The position numbers and the translations under genes were made by a program. The notes below the pieces were generated by a model. The model had not been told where the DNA came from. It made no database searches and was given only the letters and a program-made list of their open reading frames with translations. A DNA stretch of 64,000 nucleotides, taken from Pseudarthrobacter phenanthrenivorans Sphe3. Its GTDB lineage: Bacteria > Actinomycetota > Actinomycetes > Actinomycetales > Micrococcaceae. The stretch spans positions 2,232,001 to 2,296,000 of the forward strand of contig NC_015145.1 in the NCBI RefSeq assembly GCF_000189535.1. The letters run 5' to 3'. Below, one piece after another: positions 41,110-50,291 of the stretch (position 1 is the stretch's first letter; each line of letters opens with the position of its first letter).

Positions 41110-41631
41110 ATGGCCGCTGGGACGAGGTACGGCGGTCCCCACTGGCGGCGGGTGGTTGCCGCCCTCGCCAACAGCGATGCCCGGACTGCGTATGCGCAAA
41201 TCGTGCTGGGTGCCCTGCCGGCGGACGTGCATACAGGGCAGAAGGGCCAGCGGCGCAACCGGGCCATCGACAGCCTGCTGGAGTCCGGGCTTGTGGAGCG
41301 GGATGCTGCGGGCAATCTGGTGGCGCCTGAGACGGTCTTCCGCGAGCTCCTGGCCCGGCAACCCCGGCAGGCGCAAACCGGAGTGGAACGCTTCATGCGC
41401 CTGGGCAGGATCGAGAGGTATCCGGCGAACAGGGCGGAGCGGCGGGAGCTTCTGGCCTGGATCGCGGGGAACGCGATCCGTCCAGGGGAAGACCTCTCCG
41501 AGAGGCAGGTCAACGAGCGGCTCCTGGAATACACGGACGACGTGGTGCTGCTCCGCCGCTACCTGGTGGATTTCGGGCTTTTGGAACGCACCCCATCCGG
41601 GTCCTCCTACGCCCGGCCGGAGAACTCCTGA
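41110..41631 (+). CDS. DUF2087 domain protein
   Basis: Protein of 173 aa. The N-terminal half looks like a winged-helix or ArsR-like segment (ALANSDARTAYAQIVLGAL, SLLESGLVERDAAG) and the C-terminal half (RLGRIERYPANRAERRELLAW, LLEYTDDVVLLRRYLVDFGLLERTPSGSSY) is the DUF2087 signature. DUF2087 proteins are often treated as transcriptional regulators, but no target is evident. The ATG follows AAAGGAGGGCGCC, a strong site; a longer in-frame start at 41041 lies inside the preceding gene. Confidence 0.8.
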   Translation: MAAGTRYGGPHWRRVVAALANSDARTAYAQIVLGALPADVHTGQKGQRRNRAIDSLLESGLVERDAAGNLVAPETVFRELLARQPRQAQTGVERFMRLGRIERYPANRAERRELLAWIAGNAIRPGEDLSERQVNERLLEYTDDVVLLRRYLVDFGLLERTPSGSSYARPENS

Positions 41632-41664
41632 CTCCCGCACCTGCTGCCTCTTGACCTCTGCCTC

Positions 41665-41723
41665 TTGACGGTTGCAAAACGTTTTGCATATAGTGATGCA
41701 AGCAACATACAAAACGTTTTGCA
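41665..41723 (+). promoter_or_regulatory. lacI-type promoter with two operator palindromes
   Basis: -35 TTGACG (41665-41670) and -10 TATAGT (41689-41694) with an 18-bp spacer. A perfect palindrome TGCAAAACGTTTTGCA (41673-41688) fills the spacer. A near copy TACAAAACGTTTTGCA (41708-41723) lies over the expected start of transcription. Centres are 35 bp apart. This is a typical LacI-family operator, and it implies autorepression of the regulator and perhaps the whole operon. Confidence 0.88.
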
Positions 41724-41736
41724 AAGGAACAGGTCA

Positions 41737-42759
41737 ATGGCGACGAAGGTAAACATCCGGGACGTGGCAAAAGCCGCCGGCGTCTCCGTGACCACTGTGT
41801 CGCATGCCCTAAGCGAAGCGCACAGTTCCAGGGTCAACGCCCGGACCGTGGAACACATCAAGGCCGTAGCCGGCGACCTCGGCTACGCCCCGAACCGCCT
41901 GGCCAGTGGACTGCGCAACCAGCGCTCCCAGATCCTCGGCCTGGTCAGCGACGAAATCACCACCACCCCTTTTGCCGGCGCCATGATCCAGGGCGCGCAG
42001 GACGCAGCCTCCGAGCATGGGCACCTGCTGATGGTGGTCAACTCCGGCCTCGACAACGAACTCGAACGCCAGGAAATCCGGGCACTGCAGCAGCACCAGG
42101 TGGACGGCGTAATCTACGCCCGGATGTTCAACCAGCTCGTGTCCGTACCGGCCGAGCTGGGGGGATTCCCCACCATCGTGCTGGACGCCACCCCGGACAA
42201 CCCCGAACTCTCCTCCGTGGTGCCGGACGAGTCCGGCGCCGGGGAGTCGGCAGCGGAACTGCTGGTCGCGGCCGGCCACCGCAGGATCGCCATGATCAAC
42301 AATGAGGACGATATTCCCGCGGCCCACCAACGGCTTGCAGGCTTCCGCGAAGGGCTGGCGCGCCACGGCCTGGAACTGCCGGACAGGCGCCTGGTGACCG
42401 CACACCCGAGCACTGCCGGGGGACGGGAGGCCGCTTTGCAGTTGTTGGCCGGAAGCGAGCGGCCCACCGCGTTGTTCTGCTTCAACGACCAGATGGCTAT
42501 GGGCGCCTACCAGGCGGCCGGCCACCTTGGCCTGGGAATCCCGGACGACCTCTCGATCGTGGGCGTGGACAACCTCGAACTCATCGCCGACGCCCTGTGG
42601 CCAGGGCTGTCCACCATGGCACTCCCCCACTATGAAATGGGCCGCTGGGCTGTCCTGAAGCTCCTCAACGAGCTTGAGGACCCCGGCACAGCCCGGATGC
42701 ATGAAAAAATCGCCTGCCCGCTGGTGGAGCGGCACTCTGTTGCTCCACCGAGGAACTGA
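41737..42759 (+). CDS. LacI-family transcriptional regulator of fructan/sucrose operon
   Basis: Repressor of 340 aa. The N-terminal HTH (VNIRDVAKAAGVSVTTVSHAL, hinge LGYAPNRLASGLRNQRS) is followed by a periplasmic-binding-like effector domain. The ATG at 41737 lies after the second operator; the upstream in-frame start at 41665 would be inside the promoter. It precedes transport and GH32 genes, so the likely ligand is sucrose or a fructo-oligosaccharide. Operator half-sites of the form TGCAAAACG are visible only before this gene, so the downstream genes may depend on read-through. Confidence 0.92.
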   Translation: MATKVNIRDVAKAAGVSVTTVSHALSEAHSSRVNARTVEHIKAVAGDLGYAPNRLASGLRNQRSQILGLVSDEITTTPFAGAMIQGAQDAASEHGHLLMVVNSGLDNELERQEIRALQQHQVDGVIYARMFNQLVSVPAELGGFPTIVLDATPDNPELSSVVPDESGAGESAAELLVAAGHRRIAMINNEDDIPAAHQRLAGFREGLARHGLELPDRRLVTAHPSTAGGREAALQLLAGSERPTALFCFNDQMAMGAYQAAGHLGLGIPDDLSIVGVDNLELIADALWPGLSTMALPHYEMGRWAVLKLLNELEDPGTARMHEKIACPLVERHSVAPPRN

Positions 42760-42829
42760 ACGGCAGCAGAACTGACCCGGCGCCAGCAGCCCGGCCAGGC
42801 TCCATCCCCCTGCATTACCCCCAAGAAAC

Positions 42830-42861
42830 GGGAACGCAGCCGTTGCAGCGGCCGCGTTCCC
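42830..42861 (+). other. Hairpin in the leader between lacI and the binding-protein gene
   Basis: GGGAACGC (42830-42837) pairs with GCGTTCCC (42854-42861), with further GCCG/CGGC pairing inside. No T tract follows. It may reduce read-through from lacI or protect the 5' end of the downstream message. Confidence 0.5.
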
Positions 42862-42908
42862 AGCAGGACCCCGTCAATCCCCCGTGTCCAAAACAGAAAG
42901 ACTGACCC

Positions 42909-44201
42909 ATGAACAAGAAGCTCACCAAGGTCCTGGCGACCAGCATAGCCGCAGCCGCCCTCACTGCCACCCTGGCAGGCTGCGGCAAGGGCAGCGCCTC
43001 CTCCTCCAGCGAGGGGTCCGGCGAGATTGCCCTCTGGACCCACAATGCCGGCAACCCGGACGAACTGGCAGCAGTGCAGAAGATCGTCGACTCCTACAAC
43101 GGCAGCCAGGACAAAGTGAAGATCAAGGTCCAGGCCTTCCCCCAGGACTCATACAACGACTCCGTTGTCTCGGCCGCCGCGGCAGGCAACCTCCCCTGCA
43201 TCGTGGACATCGACGGACCGAACGTGCCCAACTGGGCCTGGGCCGGTTACCTCAAACCCCTCGAGCTGGACACGGACCTCTCAAAGCACCTCCCCAGCAC
43301 CGTGGCTGAATGGGACGGAAAGCCCTACGCCGTGGGCTACTACGACGTCGCCCTGGCCATGATGGCACGCACCTCGGACCTGGAAGCTGCCGGAGTACGG
43401 GTTGCCACCATGGAGCAGCCCTGGACCAAGGAGGAGTTCCAGGACGCCCTCACCAAGCTCAAGGCCCTGGGCAAGTGGGAACACCCGCTGGACCTCGGCA
43501 CGGCCGGCACCGGTGAATGGCTCCCCTACGCCTACTCCCCCCTCCTGCAGTCCTTCGGCGGCGACCTGGTGAACCGTGACGGCTTCCAGACCGCGGAGGG
43601 TGAGCTGAACGGCAAGGAAGCCGTGGAGTGGGCAGGCTGGTTCCGCGGCCTGGCCGACCAGGGCTTCATGGCCAAGAAGAGCGGCAAGGACTCAACCCAG
43701 GACTTCCTGAACAACAAGAGCGCCATCGTCTACACCGGCTCATGGGCTGCGGACAAGGCCAAGGCAGCCCTCGGCGACGACCTCGTAGTCATGCCGCCCG
43801 TGGACCTCGGAGAAGGCCCCAAGATCGGCGGCGCCTCCTGGCAGTGGGGCGTGACCAGCGGCTGCACCAATGCCGAGGCGGCCATGGACTACCTCTCCTA
43901 CTCCCTGAAGCCGGAGAATATCGCCGCGGTTGCCAAAGCCACCGGAACCATTCCCGCCAGCGAAGAAGCAGCAGCCCAGATCCCGGCCTTTGCCGAAGGC
44001 GGGGCCAACCGGATCTTCATGGACTTCTCCCGCGAGTACGCCGTGATGCGCCCGGAAACGCCCGCCTACCCCTTCATCGCCACTGAGTACGGCAAGGCAG
44101 TCCAGGACATCCTGAACGGGGCCGAGCCCCAGTCCACCCTGGACAGCGCAGTTAAGGCCATCGACGCCAACATCAAGTCCAACGGCGGCTACAAGAACTA
44201 G
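42909..44201 (+). CDS. Sugar ABC transporter substrate-binding lipoprotein
   Basis: Extracellular binding protein of 430 aa, anchored by a lipid. The N-terminus is basic (MNKKL), followed by a hydrophobic stretch and the lipobox LAGC, then a Ser-rich linker and a type 1 sugar-binding fold (IALWTHNAGNPDEL). It is first in a CUT1-type uptake system, with permeases at 44273 and 45246. No ATPase gene is in the operon, so a shared MsiK-like ATPase elsewhere is probably used. The neighbouring GH32 gene suggests sucrose, fructo-oligosaccharides or levan fragments as ligand. Confidence 0.9.
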   Translation: MNKKLTKVLATSIAAAALTATLAGCGKGSASSSSEGSGEIALWTHNAGNPDELAAVQKIVDSYNGSQDKVKIKVQAFPQDSYNDSVVSAAAAGNLPCIVDIDGPNVPNWAWAGYLKPLELDTDLSKHLPSTVAEWDGKPYAVGYYDVALAMMARTSDLEAAGVRVATMEQPWTKEEFQDALTKLKALGKWEHPLDLGTAGTGEWLPYAYSPLLQSFGGDLVNRDGFQTAEGELNGKEAVEWAGWFRGLADQGFMAKKSGKDSTQDFLNNKSAIVYTGSWAADKAKAALGDDLVVMPPVDLGEGPKIGGASWQWGVTSGCTNAEAAMDYLSYSLKPENIAAVAKATGTIPASEEAAAQIPAFAEGGANRIFMDFSREYAVMRPETPAYPFIATEYGKAVQDILNGAEPQSTLDSAVKAIDANIKSNGGYKN

Positions 44202-44214
44202 CCGGAGCCGCGGA

Positions 44215-44244
44215 GGACTGCTGCGCCAAGCGGCGCGGCAGTCC
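44215..44244 (+). other. Stable hairpin between binding-protein and permease genes
   Basis: GGACTGCTGCGCC (44215-44227) pairs with 44232-44244, 13 bp with one G-T wobble and a 4-nt loop. Hairpins here commonly let the binding protein be made in excess over the permeases. Confidence 0.7.
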
Positions 44245-44272
44245 CCCGCCAGCCCGAACTACGGAGACCCCC

Positions 44273-45244
44273 ATGGCAACTGCTCCCCTTCCCACCCGCC
44301 CCCGCGTCCCTTCCAGCACCCAGGCCGCCCCGCCGCCGTCGAACCTTAACAACAACGCACGACGCCGGCCCGGCTTCCGCCGCGACCAGCTCAGCGGCTG
44401 GGGCATGATCGCCCCCGCGGCGGTGCTCCTGCTGGCCTTCATCTTCATTCCGGCCATCCTTGGTTTCGGCCTGGCCTTCACCAACGCACGGCTCATCTCG
44501 CCCCGGCCGGTGGAGTTCGTGGGGCTGGACAACTTCGCCCGTCTGTTCACGGACCCCACGTTCTACCGCGCCCTGCTCAACGTCGCCTACTTCACCGTTG
44601 TCATTGTCCCGGTGCAGTCCGGCCTGGCCCTGGTGATGGCGCTGCTGATCAACAAGAAATTCCGCGGGGTGAACTTCTTCCGCACCGTCTACTTCCTGCC
44701 TGTGGTCACGTCCATGGTGGTGGTCTCACTGCTGTGGCTGTTCATGTACCGCAAGGACGGCCTGATCAACGAGATCCTCGCGGCCGTCAGCTTCGGCCTG
44801 ATTGACGGGCCGGACTGGCTGGGCGACCCCAACACCGCCATGCCGGCCATCATCATCCTGTCCATCTGGCAGGCGGCCGGTTTCCACATGATCATCTGGC
44901 TGGCCGGGCTGCAAGGCATCTCGGGCGAGCTGTACGAGGCGTCCCAACTGGACGGCACCAGCCGCTGGCAGCAGTTCCGCTACGTCACCTGGCCGGGCCT
45001 CTTCCACACCCGCAGCCTGGTGCTCGTCACCATCACCATCCAAGCCCTTGGACTGTTCGACCAGATCAGCGTCATGACCCAGGGCGGTCCAATGGATTCC
45101 ACCACAACCATCATCTACGAGGCAGTCCAGTCCGGCTACCGGCAGCAGGAGACCTCCTATGCCTCCGCGATCTCGCTCGTATTCTTCGTCCTCGTCCTGA
45201 TCGTCTCCGCGGTGCAGCGCTACCTCACCCGGGAGAAAGACTGA
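44273..45244 (+). CDS. Sugar ABC transporter permease 1 (MalF-like)
   Basis: Membrane subunit of 323 aa. N-terminal 35 residues are Pro/Ala-rich, then six helices. The EAA loop, YEASQLDGTSRWQQFRYVTWP, which contacts the ATPase, is near residues 220-245. Its stop is one nt from the start of the second permease. The ATG follows ACGGAGACCCCC, a short ribosome site. Confidence 0.92.
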   Translation: MATAPLPTRPRVPSSTQAAPPPSNLNNNARRRPGFRRDQLSGWGMIAPAAVLLLAFIFIPAILGFGLAFTNARLISPRPVEFVGLDNFARLFTDPTFYRALLNVAYFTVVIVPVQSGLALVMALLINKKFRGVNFFRTVYFLPVVTSMVVVSLLWLFMYRKDGLINEILAAVSFGLIDGPDWLGDPNTAMPAIIILSIWQAAGFHMIIWLAGLQGISGELYEASQLDGTSRWQQFRYVTWPGLFHTRSLVLVTITIQALGLFDQISVMTQGGPMDSTTTIIYEAVQSGYRQQETSYASAISLVFFVLVLIVSAVQRYLTREKD

Positions 45245-45245
45245 C

Positions 45246-46124
45246 ATGAAAAACCAACTGCTCCTGCGCAGCGTCGGCACCATGCTGGTGCGCGTCCTCT
45301 TCGCCGTCGTCGCTGCCTTCCCCATCCTCTTCATGCTGGTGTCTTCGCTGAAGCCTGACCAGCAGATCTTCGGCGACATGTCCTCCCTGGCCGCGTTCCT
45401 GCCGGTGGGCAACATCTCGTTCGACAACTACACCGCCGTTTTTGACCGCGTTCCGGCCGCGCGGTTCCTGCTCAACTCGGTGGGCGTCTCTGCCATCACG
45501 GTCATCCTGGGCATTTTCGTCAACAGCCTCTGCGCCTTCGCCCTGTCCCGCATGCAGGTCCGAGGCAAGAAAATCGTGTTCACGGCCATCCTGGCCACCC
45601 TGATCGTGCCCTTCCAGACGCTTGCGCTGCCCCTGGTGTGGTGGGTCAACCAGCTCCCCTACTTCGAGCTGAACGGCTTCAGCCTCGAATTCTCCAAGGG
45701 CTGGCTGGACACCTACCAGGTGCAGATCATCCCGTTCATCGCCAACGCATTCTCCATCTACCTGTTCCACCAGTACTTCGAATCCATCCCCAAGGAACTG
45801 GACGAGGCAGCACGCATTGATGGTGCCGGCTGGTTCAAGATCTACCGGCAGGTGGTGATGCCGCTGGCCGGCCCCGCCACGGCTACAGTTGCGATCCTGA
45901 CCTTCCTGCCGGCCTGGAACTCCTACCTCTGGCCGCTGATGGTGGTCCAGTCCGAGGAACTGCGGCCCGTGATGATCGGCATCCAGTACTTTTTCCAGCT
46001 GAACGTTTCCTGGGGCGAGGTGATGGCGTACGCTTCCCTGATCACCGTTCCGGTGGTGGTGCTGTTCATCGCGTTCCAGCGTTCCTTCGTCAACAGCATC
46101 GCCTCCAGCGGCGTGAAGGGCTGA
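45246..46124 (+). CDS. Sugar ABC transporter permease 2 (MalG-like)
   Basis: Membrane subunit of 292 aa with six helices and the EAA loop IPKELDEAARIDGAGWFKIY near residues 178-198. It pairs with the permease just upstream (1 nt gap). The GH32 gene starts 2 nt after the stop. This spacing places all four transport and hydrolysis genes on one transcript. Confidence 0.92.
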   Translation: MKNQLLLRSVGTMLVRVLFAVVAAFPILFMLVSSLKPDQQIFGDMSSLAAFLPVGNISFDNYTAVFDRVPAARFLLNSVGVSAITVILGIFVNSLCAFALSRMQVRGKKIVFTAILATLIVPFQTLALPLVWWVNQLPYFELNGFSLEFSKGWLDTYQVQIIPFIANAFSIYLFHQYFESIPKELDEAARIDGAGWFKIYRQVVMPLAGPATATVAILTFLPAWNSYLWPLMVVQSEELRPVMIGIQYFFQLNVSWGEVMAYASLITVPVVVLFIAFQRSFVNSIASSGVKG

Positions 46125-46126
46125 CC

Positions 46127-47659
46127 ATGCATTCCTTGACGACGACGGCGGGCGTTCCTTCCGTTGCCACCGCACCTTTCAGCGCGGACCCTTTCCGCCC
46201 CGCCTTCCACTACACCGCCGAACACAACTGGCTGAACGACCCCAACGGCCTGGTGTACCTGGACGGCACCTACCACCTCTTCTACCAGCACAACCCGTTT
46301 GGCCCGGACTGGGGCAACATGTCCTGGGGGCACGCCACCTCGACGGACCTGCTCCACTGGGAGGAGCAGCCGGTGGCCATCCCCTGCGACGAACAGGAGG
46401 CCATCTTCTCCGGCTCAGCAGTGTTCGACGAACACAACACCAGCGGCCTCGGCACGGCTGCGAATCCTCCACTGGTGGCCATCTACACCAGTGCCTACAG
46501 CGAGCCGTCACCCTTTGCCGGGCGGCAGGCGCAGTCGCTGGCCTACAGCGTGGACGAGGGCAGGACGTGGACCAAGCACCACGGCAATCCCGTCCTTGAC
46601 CGCGCCTCCGCGGACTTCCGGGACCCCAAGGTCTTTTGGTACGACGGCGATGCCGGCAGTTACTGGGTGATGGTCGCCGTCGAGGCCGTGGAACGCCAGG
46701 TGGTTCTCTACAAGTCCGCCGACCTCAAGAGCTGGGACTACCTGAGCACTTTCGGGCCCGCGAATGCTACCGGTGGCGTGTGGGAATGCCCGGACCTGTT
46801 CGAGTTGCCCGTGGACGGGAATCCGGAGGACACCAGGTGGGTCATGATCGTGAACCTCAACCCTGGCGGCATCGCCGGCGGCTCTGCCGGGCAGTACTTC
46901 GTGGGGACGTTCGACGGCGTGACCTTCCGCTCCGGGTCCACCGTCACCGAGGGCCTCCAGCCGGACGACAGCCGGATGCGGGAGTACGGGTGGCTGGACT
47001 GGGGGCGCGACTACTACGCGGCGGTCTCCTTCAGCAACGTGCCGGACGGCCGCCGGATCATGATCGGCTGGATGAACAACTGGGACTACGCCCGGGAGAC
47101 GCCCACGGGGAGCTGGCGAAGTGCCATGACACTGCCCCGGGAGGTTTCGCTGACCCGGGTCGAGGGGAAGGTAGTGCTTCGCCAGGCGGCTGTCGGGCCT
47201 GTGCCAAAGCCTGGGTGCGGACAGTTCCGGCTTGGGCCGCAGGCTCTGGGTTCCGGCATCACGGAGCTTCCAGCGGCGGAAGCCGCGGCACGGATCGACG
47301 CCGAGTTTGAGCCGGGCGCTGCAGCCAGCGTTGGGCTGCTGCTGCATGCCGGGGACGTTGAGCGCACGCTCATCCGCTACGACACGGCAGACGGGACCCT
47401 GCGGCTGGACCGGCGTGAATCGGGGCTCGTGGACTTCCACAAGGACTTCGCTTCAGTTGAAGCCGTAGGTTTGCCCCTGAAGGACGGCCGCCTCCGCCTG
47501 CAGATCTACCTCGACCGCTGCTCCGCCGAGGTTTTCGCGCAGGACGGGCTCGCCAGCATCACGGACCTCGTGTTCCCGTCTGAGGCGGGCACTGCCATGG
47601 CGATATTCGCGGAAGGTGAGGGAGCACGCCTCGTGGCGTTCGACGTCGTCGGACTCTGA
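46127..47659 (+). CDS. Glycoside hydrolase family 32 (beta-fructofuranosidase/levanase-like)
   Basis: Retaining beta-fructosidase of 510 aa. The nucleophile Asp38 is in NWLNDPNG, the stabiliser Asp166 in FRDPKV, and the acid-base Glu220 in WECPDLF. A C-terminal beta-sandwich of about 150 residues follows. There is no signal peptide, so it acts inside the cell on sugars brought in by the ABC system upstream. Sucrose, fructo-oligosaccharides or levan-derived oligomers are the plausible substrates; the exact one is not shown. The stop is followed by a convergent SRPBCC gene. Confidence 0.93.
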   Translation: MHSLTTTAGVPSVATAPFSADPFRPAFHYTAEHNWLNDPNGLVYLDGTYHLFYQHNPFGPDWGNMSWGHATSTDLLHWEEQPVAIPCDEQEAIFSGSAVFDEHNTSGLGTAANPPLVAIYTSAYSEPSPFAGRQAQSLAYSVDEGRTWTKHHGNPVLDRASADFRDPKVFWYDGDAGSYWVMVAVEAVERQVVLYKSADLKSWDYLSTFGPANATGGVWECPDLFELPVDGNPEDTRWVMIVNLNPGGIAGGSAGQYFVGTFDGVTFRSGSTVTEGLQPDDSRMREYGWLDWGRDYYAAVSFSNVPDGRRIMIGWMNNWDYARETPTGSWRSAMTLPREVSLTRVEGKVVLRQAAVGPVPKPGCGQFRLGPQALGSGITELPAAEAAARIDAEFEPGAAASVGLLLHAGDVERTLIRYDTADGTLRLDRRESGLVDFHKDFASVEAVGLPLKDGRLRLQIYLDRCSAEVFAQDGLASITDLVFPSEAGTAMAIFAEGEGARLVAFDVVGL

Positions 47660-47677
47660 CCTGCATGCTCTGCTGAT

Positions 47678-48460
47678 CTACGCATTGCAGGCTTTCTCTG
47701 CCCGGCGCTTGATGCCGGCCAGCATTGCCCGCTGCATTACTGTGTCGCCGCTGCGGATGACGGCCGCGGCGCGGACCATCCAGGCGGGATGGTAGTCCGC
47801 GCGCGACCGGACGATGAGGCGCGTTCCTGTTTCCCCCTCGCGGCGAAGGACAAAGGCCCAGCTGCAGGAAAAGTAGCTGCGCGGAGTCCTGGCGCCGGGC
47901 AGCACTTCCCGGCCGCTCAGGGTCCGCCGGCTGTGCAGCACCAGGGAGCGCGGCGGGTCGGCCCGGACAACGCGCCATGCCCCGGTCGTGGCATCGCAGT
48001 TGGGGCCGTCCAGCAGTATGTCCCCCTCCCGGACGGATTGGTACTGGGCAAGGATTGTGGCAGCGCTGGAATGGCGGCCTGTTGCGCCTTCCGGGTCTTT
48101 CCACCATGGAAGGTCCCCGTACCAGCCTCCGCGGCCATAGCCGGCTTGTGCGAGCCAGGGCCACAGGTGGGCTGGCGGGCACTGGATGGACACTGCCCTG
48201 GTTGCCTGCCAGTTGGGCTGCGGGACCACTGCATCGCCGGGCAGATCCTCGGATGCTTCACGGTCAGTGGCACCGCTGACCCGCCATTGCGGATGGAGGT
48301 AGCCGTAGGCTGTCTCCGCGGCGTATTCAGCCAGCACCACTGCAGCATCCCGGGCTGCACTCCACGGCCGCCGCGGGCGTGCGCGCACATCATTCGGGAC
48401 ACCCACGCGGTTCGCTGCGCTGGGCCCGGCGTTGGCCCGCCGATTGGCATTGCTGGCCAT
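47678..48460 (-). CDS. SRPBCC-fold (polyketide cyclase/START-like) protein
   Basis: Protein of 260 aa. The N-terminal 50 residues are basic and Ala-rich. The rest (VSIQCPPAHLWPWLAQAGYGRGGWYG, VREGDILLDGP, SRRTLSG, RLIVRSRADYH) fits a SRPBCC ligand-binding domain. No catalytic residues can be named. The ATG at 48460 has only a weak ribosome site; longer frames to 49225 are antisense to the DUF222 gene and are rejected. It is divergent from that gene. Confidence 0.72.
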   Translation of the reverse strand: MASNANRRANAGPSAANRVGVPNDVRARPRRPWSAARDAAVVLAEYAAETAYGYLHPQWRVSGATDREASEDLPGDAVVPQPNWQATRAVSIQCPPAHLWPWLAQAGYGRGGWYGDLPWWKDPEGATGRHSSAATILAQYQSVREGDILLDGPNCDATTGAWRVVRADPPRSLVLHSRRTLSGREVLPGARTPRSYFSCSWAFVLRREGETGTRLIVRSRADYHPAWMVRAAAVIRSGDTVMQRAMLAGIKRRAEKACNA

Positions 48461-48542
48461 AACCCGAAAGTAGCACCCAATGCGGGCGGGAGGCAGCCCC
48501 TTTCCCGGCAGGAATGTCAGACCCTCGTTGGAGGATAGTGGC

Positions 48543-50234
48543 ATGGAACCGATCGGGGCGGTGGCGCAGGCGGAGCAGGCTTTTGAGGCTGCTGCCGCTG
48601 GGTTGATGGCCGCCCTTGCTGGCGGGGGTGCCGGCTGTCCTGGTCCTGATGGTTCTGGTCCTGATGGTTCTGGTGCGGCGGGTGCCGGAGCGGGCGGTTG
48701 TGGTTCTGATGATGATCCGTTGCAGCGGATTGCTGATACGGCGGTGGATGTCCTGGCCGCGGTGGCCCGGGGCGAAGCGAAGATGGCCGCCGTGAAAGCC
48801 GTGGCCGCGGCGGCGCTGGGCGAGGCCACGAAGGCGCTGAACGGGCCGCCTGCGTCCCCGCACGAGGCAGGGGCGCAGGACCGGAGCCTGGTCGCGGAGG
48901 TCGGCTGCGTGCTGGCCATCGGCGACAGGGCCGCGGGGGCGCTGCTGGCCCAGGCGCACGCGCTGACCACGTCCCTGCCGCGCACCCTCGCCGCGCTCCG
49001 TGCCGGGACCATGTCTTGGGGCCACGCCCGGGTCATTGTGGAACAGGCCACCGGCCTGGGCCCCGCCGGTACGGCAGCGCTGGAGACCCACTTCCTGGAC
49101 CCTGACGCGCACGGCGGTGCTCGCGGTTGCCCTCCCGGGGAAATGCCCGCGTACCGGTTCAAAACCAAAGCCCGTACCTGGCGCGAACGCCACCACCCCC
49201 ACACGCTGGAGATCCGCCACGCCAAAGGAGTCCAGGACAGGTCCCTGGACTACATCCCGGAACAGGACGGCATGGCCCAGCTTTCGGCCTACCTGCCCGC
49301 AGACCAGGCAGACGCGATCTGGAACCGCATCACCGCCATCGCCCGCGGCCTCCAGGGCCCCGGCGAGGACCGGACCCTGTCCCAACTACGCGCCGACGTC
49401 TTCGCCACCGCAGCCCTCACCACCGGAACCAACAGAGCTGAAACCGGTGGAACCACGGGAGGTACTGGAGGTACCGGAGGTACCGGAACCACCGGAGGTA
49501 CCGGAACCAGTGGAAGCACCAGCGGGGCCAGCGGAACTGAAACCGGCGTCGGTGGTGGGACAGGCCTGGCCGATGTCCCCACGCCCCGGGCCGAAGTGCT
49601 GGTCACCGTGCCGGTATTCTCGCTGATGGGACTGACCGATGAGCCCGCCATGCTGGACGGGTACGGCCCGATCCCGCCGTCCATGGCAAGGGATCTGGTC
49701 GCAAATGGTGCCGGTTCCTTCCACCGGGTCCTCATTGATCCTCGTGATGGGGCACCGCTGGAAATCGGCCGGACCAGCTACCGGGTGACCAAGGCCATGC
49801 GGAACTGGCTCCGGCTGCGGGACGGCAAATGCCCCTTCCCCGGCTGCAGCAACCACTCCCTGGACAACGAAGCAGACCACCTCCTCGCCTGGCACCACGG
49901 CGGAACCACCGGCATCTCCAACCTGGGACAACCCTGCCCGAAACACCACAAACTCCGGCACACCAGCGGCTGGAAACCCACCCCCGCCACCAAGAACGAA
50001 CCACCCGGCTGGACCTCACCGACCGGCCGCCATTACAAGAGCGAACACCAGGACTGGGAACCACCCCACTGGCCCCAACAACTCGAACTAGGTCCGGTCC
50101 CAGGAACTGGAAGAGATAATCCCTTACGGCCCTACCACCCTATTTCGTCGCCGCAAGGCGGCAACGTGGACTACATGTTTGCGCTATCACCAGGAGAGGG
50201 CGCCGTCCACCGCGTCCTCTACGGCAGCTCCTAG
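48543..50234 (+). CDS. DUF222 domain HNH endonuclease-like protein (13E12-type)
   Basis: Protein of 563 aa. DUF222 occupies about residues 60-300, with a Gly/Thr repeat insert (GGTGGTGGTGTTGGTGTSG, near 305-330), then the HNH core LRDGKCPFPGCSNHSLDNEADHLLAWHHGG with two Cys and the HH pair. These proteins occur in many copies in actinobacteria and resemble the REP13E12 family of mycobacteria; they may be mobile, but no flanking repeats were found. An early low-complexity stretch (PDGSGPDGSG) is also present. The ATG follows TTGGAGGATAGTGG, a strong ribosome site. Confidence 0.88.
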   Translation: MEPIGAVAQAEQAFEAAAAGLMAALAGGGAGCPGPDGSGPDGSGAAGAGAGGCGSDDDPLQRIADTAVDVLAAVARGEAKMAAVKAVAAAALGEATKALNGPPASPHEAGAQDRSLVAEVGCVLAIGDRAAGALLAQAHALTTSLPRTLAALRAGTMSWGHARVIVEQATGLGPAGTAALETHFLDPDAHGGARGCPPGEMPAYRFKTKARTWRERHHPHTLEIRHAKGVQDRSLDYIPEQDGMAQLSAYLPADQADAIWNRITAIARGLQGPGEDRTLSQLRADVFATAALTTGTNRAETGGTTGGTGGTGGTGTTGGTGTSGSTSGASGTETGVGGGTGLADVPTPRAEVLVTVPVFSLMGLTDEPAMLDGYGPIPPSMARDLVANGAGSFHRVLIDPRDGAPLEIGRTSYRVTKAMRNWLRLRDGKCPFPGCSNHSLDNEADHLLAWHHGGTTGISNLGQPCPKHHKLRHTSGWKPTPATKNEPPGWTSPTGRHYKSEHQDWEPPHWPQQLELGPVPGTGRDNPLRPYHPISSPQGGNVDYMFALSPGEGAVHRVLYGSS

Positions 50235-50291
50235 GGAACACCTCTTGACCCATGCACGGTCAGGAGTCAGTTCATGCATGGCCAAGAGACC

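Noticed and set aside
48543..50234. Mobile element around the DUF222-HNH gene
   Set aside because: No flanking repeats, integrase or transposase were found; the family is commonly dispersed as single genes.
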